DNA from: Pseudomonas triticicola
GTDB lineage: Bacteria > Pseudomonadota > Gammaproteobacteria > Pseudomonadales > Pseudomonadaceae
DNA: 64,000 nucleotides
Direction of reading: 5' to 3'
NCBI RefSeq assembly: GCF_019145375.1
Contig: NZ_JAHSTX010000001.1
Location: 4,117,501-4,181,500 of the forward strand
In this document: positions 21,289 to 30,303 of the stretch, in pieces
Layout: each line of letters opens with the position of its first letter
How positions within the stretch are numbered: the stretch's first letter is position 1
Translations under genes and position numbers: made by a program
The notes under the pieces: generated by a model
Databases searched by the model: none
What the model was told of the DNA's origin: nothing
Seen by the model: the letters and a program-made list of their open reading frames with translations, nothing else

Positions 21289-21887
21289 ATGTGTTTTTCA
21301 GAAGCCTCGGCGCGTTGACGCTGCTGGCCGTGTCGTCATGGGCCAATGCCTTCGACCTGCAACAACTGAGTGAACAACTGGCGAAACCGGATGTTATCCA
21401 CGGCCAGTTCATTCAGGAAAAACACCTGCGCGCCCTGCCGCAGCCGCTGATCAGCAAGGGCAGCTTCGTCCTCGCGAAAAATCATGGCCTGCTGTGGCTG
21501 TTGAAAACTCCGCTGCAACAGGATTACCGCATCACCGCCAATGGCATCGCCCGCCGTGACACCAACGGCTGGCAACTGCTGCCGAACAAGAGCGCCGGCG
21601 CCGAGCAGAACCGTTTGTTCCTCGCCGTGCTGCAAGGTGACAGCAGCGGTTTGCAGCGCGATTTCGAACTGGCCCTGAGCGGCACGGCGCAGCAGTGGCA
21701 ACTGACTCTGACGCCGCGTTCGATGCTGCTCAAGCAAGTGTTCAAGCAGATCAATATCGATGGCGGCGCCCTTGTGCAAACCATCGAGCTGCTGGAAACC
21801 CAAGGCGACAGCACCCTGCTGCGCATGCAGGACAGCACGGCCGAGCAACCCCTGAGCGAAGCGGAGCAACATGACTTTGCCGAGTGA
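21285..21887 (+). CDS. apeL: LolA-like periplasmic lipoprotein carrier (ApeL-like)
   Basis: Protein of 200 residues with a signal peptide (cleavage near WANAFD) and the LolA-type beta fold features (GQFIQEKHLRALPQPLISKG, then LLWLLKTPL). In aryl polyene clusters this protein is thought to ferry the lipid-linked product through the periplasm after the MMPL exporter. It overlaps the thioesterase gene by ATGA and the exporter gene by 17 bases. Confidence 0.88.
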   Translation: MNVFFRSLGALTLLAVSSWANAFDLQQLSEQLAKPDVIHGQFIQEKHLRALPQPLISKGSFVLAKNHGLLWLLKTPLQQDYRITANGIARRDTNGWQLLPNKSAGAEQNRLFLAVLQGDSSGLQRDFELALSGTAQQWQLTLTPRSMLLKQVFKQINIDGGALVQTIELLETQGDSTLLRMQDSTAEQPLSEAEQHDFAE

Positions 21888-24201
21888 ACGCAGGCTGCCC
21901 TGGCTGTTTCTGAGCCTGCTGCTGGCCGTCGTCGCGCTGGCTGCCTGGCAGTGGCGCGACGGTGCGCCGCTGTCGGCCAATCTCATGGAGCTGCTACCCG
22001 GGACCAGTCCAGACGCGCTGGAAGTGCGCGCCGAACAGCGCATGCAAGAACCGCTCAATCGCGAAATGCTGGTGCTGGTCGGTCACGCCGATCGCCAGCA
22101 AGCACTGAACATGGCTCAGCAACTGGGCGAACAATGGCAGGCCAGCGGTCTGTTCGAAACCGTGCAATGGAATCTGCAAGCCGACTTGCCGGCGCTGCGC
22201 AAGCAATTGCTGCAAGGGCGTTTGGCGATGCTCTCGGCGGATGATCGGCAGCTACTCAGCGAGCACCCCGACGCGTTCATCCAGCAGCAGGTGCAGGCGC
22301 TGTTCGATCCGTTCAACGGCTTCACCCTGGTGCCGAGCCAGGACGACTGGCTGGGCCTGACCGGACGCATCCAGAACAGCCAGCCGAAACATGGCGCAGT
22401 GCAACTGGACATTGGCAGCGGCGCACTGGTCGCCGAGGCCGACGGCAAGAGCTGGGTGATGCTGCGTGCGCGCACCACCGGCAATGCTTTCGACATGAAC
22501 CTGCCGCTACAAGTGGCAGAGCTGCTCCAGCACAGCCGCGAGCAAGCGGCGCAAAGCGGCGTGCAGTTGCTCGCCGCCAGTGGCCTGCTCTATGCCGCCA
22601 ACGGCCAGCAACAAGCCACCCGCGAAATGACCTGGGTCGGCGGTGGTGCGACGATCGGCATTCTGCTGTTGCTGCTGTTGGCGTTTCGCCGCTGGGGCGT
22701 GCTGCTGGCGTTTGTGCCGGTGCTGGTCGGCATGCTGTTCGGCGCGGTGGCCTGCGTGGCGCTGTTCGGTCACATGCATGTGATGACGCTGGTGCTCGGC
22801 TCAAGTCTGATCGGCGTTGCCGTCGATTACCCACTGCACTATCTATCCAAGAGCTGGAGCCTCAAGCCCTGGCGCAGCTGGCCGGCCCTGCGCCTGACGT
22901 TGCCGGGGCTGACCCTGAGCCTGATCACCAGCGTCATCGGCTATCTGGCGCTAGCGTGGACGCCGTTCCCGGCATTGACGCAGATCGCCGTGTTCTCCGC
23001 TGCCGGCTTGCTCGGTGCCTATCTGTCGGCGGTCTGCCTGCTGCCGGCGCTGCTGAAAAATGTCCAACTGCGCCCGGCGCAATGGCCGCTGCGCCTGGCC
23101 GAACGCCTGATTCATCTGCGTGAGGCGCTGCTCGGTTGCATTCGCACGCCCGCGCTGCTGGCCCTGCTGATCGCCTTCTGCGTCGGCGGCCTGATGCAGT
23201 TGCAGAGCAAAAACGACATCCGCCAATGGGTCGGCGCGCCGCAGCATCTGACCGACGAAGCGCAGACCATCGCGCGCATCACCGGGTATCAACCGACCAG
23301 CCAGTTCTTCCTCGTCCGTGCGGCCAATCAGGAGCAATTGCTCGAGCGCCAGGCAGCACTGAGCGAGCGCCTGCAGCAACTGGTCAACCTCGACAAACTG
23401 CAAGGCTATCAGGCCCTCGATCAACTGGTCAGCGCGCCGAGCCAGCAACAGCAAGTGCGCGAATCACTGAACAGGCTGCCGTCGTTCTGGCAACCGCTGC
23501 TCGATCTCGGCGTGCCGGTGGCTGCGTTGCAAAACGAATTGCAGCAATTGCAGACCCTGCCCGCCGAAGACATTGACGCCGCGCTGGCCGGCCCGCTCGG
23601 CGAGCCGTATCGGACACTGTGGCTTGGACCGACTGAAGACGGCGTCGCAGCAATCACCAGCCTGCAGGGCTTGAACAATCCGTCATTGCTGCGCGTGCAG
23701 GCACTGGACTTGCCGGGAGTGGTACTGGTCGATCGCCTCGGTGATCTGAACAAGGTGTTCGCCGCCACGCAGATCAGCGCCGCCGAACTGAAACTGGCCT
23801 CCTGCGTGTTGATCGTGCTGGTGCTGATGCTGCCGTTCGGCCTGACCGGCGCCCTGCGTATCGTCGCCATGCCGCTGCTGGCGGCGCTGTGCAGTCTGGC
23901 CAGCCTTGGCTGGCTCGGTCAGCCACTGACCTTGTTCAGTCTTTTCGGCCTGTTGCTGGTGACGGCAATCAGCGTCGATTACGCAATCCTCATGCGCGAA
24001 CAGGTCGGCGGCGCGGCGGTAAGTCTGCTCGGCACCTTGCTCGCCGCCGTCACCACATGGCTATCGTTCGGCCTGCTGGCGGTTTCCAGTACGCCGGCGG
24101 TGAGCAATTTCGGCTTGTCGGTAAGCCTCGGCCTGGCGTTCAGCTTCATGCTCGCACCGTGGGCCGGGCGCCATGAACCGGTTGCGGAGCCAGCCGCATG
24201 A
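21871..24201 (+). CDS. apeM: MMPL/RND-family exporter (ApeM-like)
   Basis: Membrane protein of 776 residues with the RND half-transporter duplication: one membrane helix near 11-27, a periplasmic domain (about 30-245), five helices (about 250-400), a second helix near 425, a second periplasmic domain (about 440-625) and five more helices to the end. Such MMPL proteins move lipid-type products out of the inner membrane. Its place between the LolA-like gene and the rest of the cluster marks it as the aryl polyene exporter. Confidence 0.9.
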   Translation: MTLPSERRLPWLFLSLLLAVVALAAWQWRDGAPLSANLMELLPGTSPDALEVRAEQRMQEPLNREMLVLVGHADRQQALNMAQQLGEQWQASGLFETVQWNLQADLPALRKQLLQGRLAMLSADDRQLLSEHPDAFIQQQVQALFDPFNGFTLVPSQDDWLGLTGRIQNSQPKHGAVQLDIGSGALVAEADGKSWVMLRARTTGNAFDMNLPLQVAELLQHSREQAAQSGVQLLAASGLLYAANGQQQATREMTWVGGGATIGILLLLLLAFRRWGVLLAFVPVLVGMLFGAVACVALFGHMHVMTLVLGSSLIGVAVDYPLHYLSKSWSLKPWRSWPALRLTLPGLTLSLITSVIGYLALAWTPFPALTQIAVFSAAGLLGAYLSAVCLLPALLKNVQLRPAQWPLRLAERLIHLREALLGCIRTPALLALLIAFCVGGLMQLQSKNDIRQWVGAPQHLTDEAQTIARITGYQPTSQFFLVRAANQEQLLERQAALSERLQQLVNLDKLQGYQALDQLVSAPSQQQQVRESLNRLPSFWQPLLDLGVPVAALQNELQQLQTLPAEDIDAALAGPLGEPYRTLWLGPTEDGVAAITSLQGLNNPSLLRVQALDLPGVVLVDRLGDLNKVFAATQISAAELKLASCVLIVLVLMLPFGLTGALRIVAMPLLAALCSLASLGWLGQPLTLFSLFGLLLVTAISVDYAILMREQVGGAAVSLLGTLLAAVTTWLSFGLLAVSSTPAVSNFGLSVSLGLAFSFMLAPWAGRHEPVAEPAA

Positions 24202-25361
24202 TGGTCTTCGGCTTCTGGTTGCTGGCCTTGGCGCTGTTTGCCCTGGCGACCCGGGTCGGCCGTCACTTCGGCCTGATACCGATCGTCAGTCAGTTGCTGC
24301 TGGCGAGCTTCGGTTTGCCGTTGCTGATGTATTTCTGGATCGAACCGGGCTGGCAGCTCAGCGGCGCACAACTGATCGCTCCGGACTGGTTGAAAAACCT
24401 CTACAGCCTGAGCTTCGCCTTGCTGCTCGGGCACATCCTCAGCGATGTCATCGATCTGCGTCTGGATCGCCAAAGCGTAAAAATCGCTGTGCCGAGTTTC
24501 GCCGTGCCGTTCGCTTGCGGGCTGGCGGTCGCGTATTGGTTGCTGCCGTCGCAGCAGTGGCTCAACGCACTGGCCATCGGACTGGTCTTCGCCATAACGG
24601 CGATCCCGGTGTTGTACCTGTATTTGCGCCACATCGATTACCCGCCCGCTGCCACACGGCGTCTGGTGCAAACCGCGATCCTTATCGATCTGACTTGCTG
24701 GACGCTGTTCGGCCTCGCCCAGGGCAGTCTGCACTTGAGCAGCCTGTTGCTGCCTGTGGCCATGGCCGGCGTGCCACTGCTTTTGCACCTGCTGCGCGTG
24801 CGTCGCCCGCTGACCTACAGCCTCGGCTTCTTCGCCCTGCTGGTCATGGCCGAGCATTACAAACTCAACGCGCTGATTTTCGGCATCGGCTATCTGCTGT
24901 GCATGGCGCTGCTGAAAGTGCCGTTGGTGCTGCCGTTGCCGGCACGCTGGATGAGCCGCTTGCAGACGTGGATCGCGATCCCGCTGATCCTCACGTTCGG
25001 TATCGTCCAGATCGACGTGCACAGCGCCCTCGCCAGCCTTGGCGCCGGGCAGTGGGCGGCGCTGCTGCTGTTGCCGATTGCCAGTAAACTGCTGGGCAAC
25101 TGGCTCGGCCTCGGTTGGGCGGGCGCCTCGTTCGCTGGCGCCAGCCGCTGGCGCGAAAGCGTGCTGCTGAACATTCGCGGCCTGAGCGAAATCGTCTTTC
25201 TCAATCTGCTATTGCAACAACAGCTCATCACCCCGGCGCTGTATTTCGCGCTGATGCTGATGGGCCTGATCGCGACGCTGCTGCCGGCCCTGATCGGCCT
25301 GCATCGCGCGCCCCTGAATCTGAACAGTCCCTTGCCCCGGAGCTCACGTGCCAATCGTTGA
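24198..25361 (+). CDS. CPA2-type cation/proton antiporter-like membrane protein
   Basis: Membrane protein of 387 residues with about 11-12 helices and the sodium/hydrogen exchanger-like segment FAITAIPVLYLYLRH in helix 5; the conserved ESVLLNIRGLSEIVFLN near the end also fits CPA2 proteins. There is no C-terminal TrkA domain. It starts by ATGA overlap with the exporter and overlaps the next gene by 14 bases, so it belongs to the cluster transcript although it is not among the core ape functions. Substrate unknown; it could power or buffer export, or move an organic ion. Confidence 0.8.
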   Translation: MMVFGFWLLALALFALATRVGRHFGLIPIVSQLLLASFGLPLLMYFWIEPGWQLSGAQLIAPDWLKNLYSLSFALLLGHILSDVIDLRLDRQSVKIAVPSFAVPFACGLAVAYWLLPSQQWLNALAIGLVFAITAIPVLYLYLRHIDYPPAATRRLVQTAILIDLTCWTLFGLAQGSLHLSSLLLPVAMAGVPLLLHLLRVRRPLTYSLGFFALLVMAEHYKLNALIFGIGYLLCMALLKVPLVLPLPARWMSRLQTWIAIPLILTFGIVQIDVHSALASLGAGQWAALLLLPIASKLLGNWLGLGWAGASFAGASRWRESVLLNIRGLSEIVFLNLLLQQQLITPALYFALMLMGLIATLLPALIGLHRAPLNLNSPLPRSSRANR

Positions 25362-26595
25362 AATGGAATCCCGTCAGGTCGTGATCATCGGTGCCGGCCC
25401 GTCCGGTGCTATCGCCGCCGCCCTGCTCAAACGCAAGGGCCACGATGTGCTGGTGCTCGAGCGCCAGCACTTCCCGCGCTTCTCCATCGGCGAAAGCCTG
25501 CTCAGCCATTGCCTGGATTTCGTCGAAGAAGCCGGCATGCTCGACGCCGTCAACGCCGCCGGTTTCCAGCGCAAGACCGGCGCGGCGTTTGCCTGGGGCG
25601 AGCGCTACAGCGCTTTCGATTTTGGCGACACCTTCACCGCCGGCAAGCCGACCACGTTCCAGGTGCAGCGCGCCGACTTCGACAAGTTGCTGGCCGATCA
25701 AGCAGCATTGCAAGGTGCGGAAATCCGTTATGGAGATGCGATTGTCAGCGTCGACTTCGATCAGGCGAAACCATTCCTTGATGTGCGTCGCGAAGACGGC
25801 AGCGAGTACCGCGTCGAAGCCGATTTCGTCCTGGACGCCAGCGGCTACGGCCGCGTGCTGTCGCGCTTGCTCGACCTCGAAGCACCTTCGAATTTCCCGG
25901 TGCGTCAGGCGGTGTTCACCCATGTCGAAGATCGCATCGACAATCCGGCGTTCGACCGTGAAAAGATCCTCGTCACCACCCATCCCGAGCATCGCGATGT
26001 ATGGTTCTGGACCATCCCGTTCAGCAACGGCCGCTGCTCGGTGGGCGTGGTCGCGGCTGAGGAACACTTTCAGAGCCGCGACAGCGACCTGGATGCCTGC
26101 CTGCGCAGTTTTATCGCCGAGACGCCAAGCCTCGCCGGGGTTCTGAACAACGCGATCTGGGACACCCCGGCGCGCACCCTCGGCGGCTACGCAGCCAATG
26201 TGAAAACCCTGCATGGCCCGGGCTTCGCGCTGCTGGGCAACGCCGCAGAATTCCTCGACCCGGTGTTCTCCTCCGGCGTGACCATTGCCATGCGTTCGGC
26301 AAGCATGGCCGCCGGCGTGCTGCACCGTCAGTTGCAAGGTGAAACGGTGGACTGGCAACGCGAATTTGCCGAACCGTTGAAACGCGGCGTCGACACGTTC
26401 CGCTGCTACGTCGAAGGCTGGTACGCCGGCACCTTCCAGGACGTGATTTTCTATGAGGACAGCCAGGCGGAGATTCGCCGGATGATCTGCTCGATCCTCG
26501 CCGGTTACGCCTGGGACGAGCGCAACCCGTTCGTCAGTGAAGCGCGGCGCCGGCTGAAGATGATTTCCCAACTCTGCGCGCAGGACACCCCATGA
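25348..26595 (+). CDS. FAD-dependent oxidoreductase, tryptophan-halogenase superfamily
   Basis: Flavoprotein of 415 residues. The FAD dinucleotide motif is GAGPSG (15-20), followed by the superfamily marker RFSIGESLL. Three halogenase marks are present: Lys76 in FQRKTGAAFAWG at about the place of the catalytic lysine, W219-F-W221-T-I-P (the WxWxIP motif that blocks monooxygenation), and F302-LD-P-VF-S-S-G (FxxPxxSxG). These suggest halogenation of a carrier-bound or free aromatic; a desaturase or hydroxylase role remains possible. GTG start 25348 has GGAG 5 bases upstream; ATG 25363 is an alternative. The related Xanthomonas pigments are brominated. Confidence 0.82.
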   Translation: MPIVEMESRQVVIIGAGPSGAIAAALLKRKGHDVLVLERQHFPRFSIGESLLSHCLDFVEEAGMLDAVNAAGFQRKTGAAFAWGERYSAFDFGDTFTAGKPTTFQVQRADFDKLLADQAALQGAEIRYGDAIVSVDFDQAKPFLDVRREDGSEYRVEADFVLDASGYGRVLSRLLDLEAPSNFPVRQAVFTHVEDRIDNPAFDREKILVTTHPEHRDVWFWTIPFSNGRCSVGVVAAEEHFQSRDSDLDACLRSFIAETPSLAGVLNNAIWDTPARTLGGYAANVKTLHGPGFALLGNAAEFLDPVFSSGVTIAMRSASMAAGVLHRQLQGETVDWQREFAEPLKRGVDTFRCYVEGWYAGTFQDVIFYEDSQAEIRRMICSILAGYAWDERNPFVSEARRRLKMISQLCAQDTP

Positions 26596-27317
26596 ATTAC
26601 CTGAGCGACAGTTACGTCGAGGAAACCCGCTTCGGTCTCTGGTTCCTGCGCAGCCACACCTGGCAGCACCATGTGCTGCGTGTGGCGATCAACGACCTGC
26701 GTGGCTTGTTCAGTGAAGCACTGCCGGAACACCCGGTGCTGCTGGACGCCGGTTGCGGTCAGGGCAAGTCGTTCGGCCACCTGCGCCAGACCTTCGCCCC
26801 GCAACGCCTGATCGGCGTCGACGCCGACCCGCACAGCCTGCAACTCAGCGCCGAAGAGGCCACGCGCCTGGGCATGCCAGTCGAGTTGATCGGCAGCGAT
26901 TGCGCCACGCTCAACGTCGCCGATGCCAGTGTCGATCTGCTGTTCTGTCACCAGACCTTCCACCACTTGGTCGAGCAGGAAAAGGCCTTGGCCGAGTTCT
27001 ATCGCGTGCTCAAGCCGGGCGGCTATCTACTGTTCGCCGAATCCACCGAGGCTTACATTGATACCTGGGTGATTCGCTGGCTGTTCCGCCATCCGATGCA
27101 CGTACAGAAGAGCGCCGCCGGTTATCTGCAGATGATCCGCGAGCAGGGTTTCGAGTTTGCCGAGCGCAATGTGTCCTATCCGTATCTGTGGTGGAGCCGG
27201 TCGAAGGATTTTGGTTTGCTGGAGCGGCTGGGGTTGAGCAAACCCAAGCCATTCGGTGAGCGTGAAGAGACGCTGGTGAATGTTGTTGCGCGCAAGCCAT
27301 TGCAGGAATCTGTCTGA
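26592..27317 (+). CDS. Class I SAM-dependent methyltransferase
   Basis: Methyltransferase of 241 residues with the SAM-binding motif LLDAGCGQGKSFGHL and acidic loop IGVDADPHS, then DLLFCHQTFHHL. Aryl polyenes are often methylated on the ring or its hydroxyl, so this enzyme likely tailors the aryl head. It starts by ATGA overlap with the flavoprotein gene, and its TGA overlaps the next ATG. The ape letter is not assigned because methyltransferases vary between clusters. Confidence 0.87.
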   Translation: MNYLSDSYVEETRFGLWFLRSHTWQHHVLRVAINDLRGLFSEALPEHPVLLDAGCGQGKSFGHLRQTFAPQRLIGVDADPHSLQLSAEEATRLGMPVELIGSDCATLNVADASVDLLFCHQTFHHLVEQEKALAEFYRVLKPGGYLLFAESTEAYIDTWVIRWLFRHPMHVQKSAAGYLQMIREQGFEFAERNVSYPYLWWSRSKDFGLLERLGLSKPKPFGEREETLVNVVARKPLQESV

Positions 27318-27928
27318 TGTACGGCTATCGATCTGAACACCTGAAACCCTGTGGGAGCGAGCCTGCTCGCGAAAGCGGTGTATCAGTCAGCAAAGGTGGC
27401 GAATGTCAGATTGCATTCGCGAGCAGGCTCGCTCCCACAGGGTTTGCTGCATGGCTGGTGATCGTTTTGTCAGTCCTGCTGCTCAGTGCCTGCGCCAGCC
27501 AGCCACCGCTGCCAGCGGCCAACCCGACACTGCCCCTGCCGCTGCAACTGCACATCGAGCGCGAGCAGGCCGGGCAACGTCAGGACTGGCTGCTGGTGAT
27601 CCAGCGCGAAGGCGCCGGCACGCGCTGGTCAATGATGGATCCGCTGGGCATTCCCCAGGCCCGCCAGCAACTGATCGACGGGCACTGGCAGGCCGATGGT
27701 CTGCTGCCGCCGAACCCGGAAGCGCGGGAGTTGTTCGCCGCACTGCTGTTCGCTTTGACGCCTTCCGCCGAACTGCTGCGCAATTATCCCGACGCCCGGC
27801 AACAGGCCGATCAGCGTTCACTGCCGGCGCGCTGGAACATCCGCTATTCACAACCGTTGAGCTTTCAATTGAATCTGCCTCAAGGCCCGCACTATCGCGT
27901 TTCCCAGTTAGGTGAATCGACGCCATGA
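27317..27928 (+). CDS. apeN: DUF3261 lipoprotein (ApeN-like) whose 5' end is a REP pair
   Basis: Lipoprotein of up to 203 residues. The lipobox is LLLSAC after a hydrophobic stretch (LVIVLSVLL), and the mature part (WSMMDPLGIPQARQQLIDG) fits the DUF3261 family that accompanies aryl polyene exporters. It should sit in the outer membrane and receive the product. The coupled ATG at 27317 overlaps the methyltransferase stop, but codons 11-42 are a complete inverted REP pair read in frame, giving an unusually long leader ahead of the hydrophobic core. Shorter starts downstream of the repeat (for example GTG just before IVLSVLL) have no clear ribosome site and lack basic residues. Confidence 0.8.
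   Translation: MYGYRSEHLKPCGSEPARESGVSVSKGGECQIAFASRLAPTGFAAWLVIVLSVLLLSACASQPPLPAANPTLPLPLQLHIEREQAGQRQDWLLVIQREGAGTRWSMMDPLGIPQARQQLIDGHWQADGLLPPNPEARELFAALLFALTPSAELLRNYPDARQQADQRSLPARWNIRYSQPLSFQLNLPQGPHYRVSQLGESTP
27348..27441. repeat. REP inverted pair (REPIN), family A, inside a coding start
   Basis: Complete pair with the CTGTGGGAGCGAGCCTGCTC core at both ends in inverted orientation. It lies inside the 5' coding part of the ApeN-like lipoprotein gene without closing the frame. Confidence 0.9.
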
Positions 27929-29121
27929 CCGCTTACCTGAATGCCCTCGGCGTGATCTGCGCTTTGGGCCGCGACAAGTCTGAAGTCGCGCGCAATCTGT
28001 TTGCCGGCGACTGCTCGGGCATGCGCCGCGAGTCCGGCTGGGTCGCCGAACGTGAGCTGCCTGTCGCCGGCGTGCACGGTGAATTGGCGCCGATCCCGGC
28101 CGAACTGATCGAACACAGCAGTCGCAACAACCAACTGCTGCTGGAAGCCGCGCTGCAGATTCGAGACGACATCGATCGTGCGATCCAGACCTTCGGCCGC
28201 GAGCGCATAGGCGTGGTGCTAGGCACCAGCACCTCGGGTATCGACGAGGCCAGCCGGGGTCTGGCGCATTACATCCGCGAACAGCAATTTCCTCGCGAGT
28301 ACGACTATCGCCAGCAGGAACTCGGCGCCCCGGCGAATTTTCTCGCCGAATGGCTGCAACTGAGCGGCCCGGCCTACGTGATTTCCACCGCCTGTACCTC
28401 CAGCGCCCGCGCGCTGATGAGCGCTCAGCGCCTGCTCGATCTGGGCCTGTGCGACGCGGTACTGTGCGGCGGCGTCGACAGTCTGTGCAAGCTCACGCTG
28501 AACGGTTTCTCATCGCTGGAAGCTGTTTCAGATGAGCGCTGCAATCCGTTTTCCGCCAACCGCAAAGGCATCAATATCGGCGAAGCAGCGGTGCTGTTCG
28601 TGATGAGCAAACAGCGCGGCGAAGGCCCGGGAATCGCCTTGCTCGGCGCCGGTGCCAGCTCGGATGCGCACCATATTTCCGCGCCGGAGCCGAGCGGTCG
28701 CGGCGCTCTGCAAGCGATGCAGAAAGCCCTCGGCCGCGCTCATCTGCAAGCCGGGCAAATCAACTACCTGAACCTGCACGGCACCGCGACCCAGCACAAC
28801 GACGCGATGGAAAGCCTGGCGGTCGCGGCGCTGTTTCCCGAAAGCGTCGCCTGCTCGTCAACCAAGCCGCTGACCGGCCACACCCTCGGCGCTGCCGGCG
28901 CGCTGGAAGCGGCGTTCTGCTGGCTGAGCCTGAGTGCCGACAACCCTGAACAGGCGTTGCCGCCGCATATCTGGGACGGCCAGGCCGATCCCGCGCTGCC
29001 GCCGCTCAAGTGGGTGACCGCGAGCGAACGCCTGACGTCCATTGCACCGCGCTACCTGATGAGCAACTCGTTTGCCTTCGGCGGCAACAACGTCAGCCTG
29101 ATTATCGGAGACGCACCATGA
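27925..29121 (+). CDS. apeO: Beta-ketoacyl-ACP synthase (ApeO-like)
   Basis: Ketosynthase of 398 residues with the full Cys-His-His set: Cys157 in VISTACTSSARA, a histidine in LHGTATQHND and another in PLTGHTLGAAGA. It should carry out the repeated malonyl condensations that build the polyene, as a heterodimer with the ApeC-like factor at the start of the cluster. Start is an ATGA overlap with the lipoprotein gene; the stop overlaps the dehydratase start the same way. Confidence 0.9.
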   Translation: MTAYLNALGVICALGRDKSEVARNLFAGDCSGMRRESGWVAERELPVAGVHGELAPIPAELIEHSSRNNQLLLEAALQIRDDIDRAIQTFGRERIGVVLGTSTSGIDEASRGLAHYIREQQFPREYDYRQQELGAPANFLAEWLQLSGPAYVISTACTSSARALMSAQRLLDLGLCDAVLCGGVDSLCKLTLNGFSSLEAVSDERCNPFSANRKGINIGEAAVLFVMSKQRGEGPGIALLGAGASSDAHHISAPEPSGRGALQAMQKALGRAHLQAGQINYLNLHGTATQHNDAMESLAVAALFPESVACSSTKPLTGHTLGAAGALEAAFCWLSLSADNPEQALPPHIWDGQADPALPPLKWVTASERLTSIAPRYLMSNSFAFGGNNVSLIIGDAP

Positions 29122-29582
29122 GCCACTGGCCGCTCGCCGAACTGCTGCCGCATGCCGGCGACATGATCCTGATCGACGCCATCGAGCGCTTCGATGACGA
29201 GCAGATTTTCACTCGCCTCACGGTCAAGCCCGACGGCCTGTTCAACCTGCCCGACGGCAGCCTGCCGGCGTGGGTCGGCGTCGAGCTGATGGCGCAGAGC
29301 GTCGCCGCTTTCGCCGGTTGCCACGCCCGGCAAAAAGGCAATCCGCCGGAGCTGGGCTTTCTCCTCGGCACGCGCAAATTCGAGTGCAACGTCGAAGCCT
29401 TTGCGCCCGGCAGCGAGCTGACCATCCATGGCCTGCGCTCACTGGAAGACGACAACGGCATGGGCGTATTCGAATGCCATATCCACGGCGACGGCATACA
29501 CGCCAGCGCCCGGCTGAACGTGTTTCGTCCGCCGCAAGCCAACCAATATCTGCAACAGACAAAGGAGTCGCACGATGACTGA
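29118..29582 (+). CDS. apeP: Hotdog 3-hydroxyacyl-ACP dehydratase-like subunit (ApeP-like)
   Basis: Protein of 154 residues of the FabZ-like hotdog fold with LLPHAGDMILIDAIE and WVGVELMAQSVAAFAG. It lacks the GHFP loop of the dehydratase domain found in the ligase fusion gene. ApeI and ApeP are reported to form a heterodimeric dehydratase, so this protein is probably the partner of that fused domain. ATGA overlap upstream and an 8-base overlap downstream. Confidence 0.87.
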   Translation: MSHWPLAELLPHAGDMILIDAIERFDDEQIFTRLTVKPDGLFNLPDGSLPAWVGVELMAQSVAAFAGCHARQKGNPPELGFLLGTRKFECNVEAFAPGSELTIHGLRSLEDDNGMGVFECHIHGDGIHASARLNVFRPPQANQYLQQTKESHDD

Positions 29583-30303
29583 ATCCGTACTGGTCACCGG
29601 CTCCAGCCGTGGCATCGGCCGCGCCATTGCCTTGCGTCTGGCGCAAGCCGGGCACGACATCGTCCTGCATTGCCGCAGCGGCATGACCGAAGCCCAAGCG
29701 GTGCAGGCCGAAATCGAAGCGCTGGGCCGCCGCGCGCGCATCCTGCAATTCGACGTCGCCGACCGTGAAACCTGCAAAAGCATTCTCGAAGCCGATGTCG
29801 AAAATCACGGTGCCTATTACGGCGTGGTGCTCAACGCCGGGCTGACCCGCGACGGCGCGTTTCCGGCGCTGAGCGATGACGATTGGGACGTGGTCCTGCG
29901 CACCAACCTCGACGGTTTCTACAACGTCCTGCACCCGGTGATGATGCCGATGATTCGTCGTCGCGCCGCCGGGCGCATCGTCTGCATCACTTCGGTGTCG
30001 GGCCTGATCGGCAACCGTGGCCAGGTCAACTACAGCGCTTCGAAGGCCGGGGTGATCGGTGCGGCAAAGGCGTTGGCGATCGAGCTGGGCAAGCGCAAAA
30101 TTACGGTTAACTGCGTCGCCCCTGGCCTGATCGACACGGCCATGCTCGACGAAAACGTGCCGGTGGAGGAACTGATGAAAATGATCCCCGCGCAACGCAT
30201 GGGCACCCCGGAAGAAGTGGCCTCTGCGGTAAATTTCCTGATGTCGGCGGAAGCCTCGTACATCACCCGTCAGGTCCTGGCGGTCAACGGAGGCCTGTGC
30301 TGA
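29575..30303 (+). CDS. apeQ: 3-ketoacyl-ACP reductase (ApeQ-like, FabG family)
   Basis: Short-chain dehydrogenase of 242 residues. The NADPH loop is TGSSRGIGRA; the catalytic set is visible in TSVSG (serine) and YSASKAG (tyrosine and lysine), and the C-terminus ends with QVLAVNGGLC as in FabG. It would reduce the keto group after each condensation. The stop TGA overlaps the ATG of the next ketosynthase. Confidence 0.92.
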   Translation: MTESVLVTGSSRGIGRAIALRLAQAGHDIVLHCRSGMTEAQAVQAEIEALGRRARILQFDVADRETCKSILEADVENHGAYYGVVLNAGLTRDGAFPALSDDDWDVVLRTNLDGFYNVLHPVMMPMIRRRAAGRIVCITSVSGLIGNRGQVNYSASKAGVIGAAKALAIELGKRKITVNCVAPGLIDTAMLDENVPVEELMKMIPAQRMGTPEEVASAVNFLMSAEASYITRQVLAVNGGLC

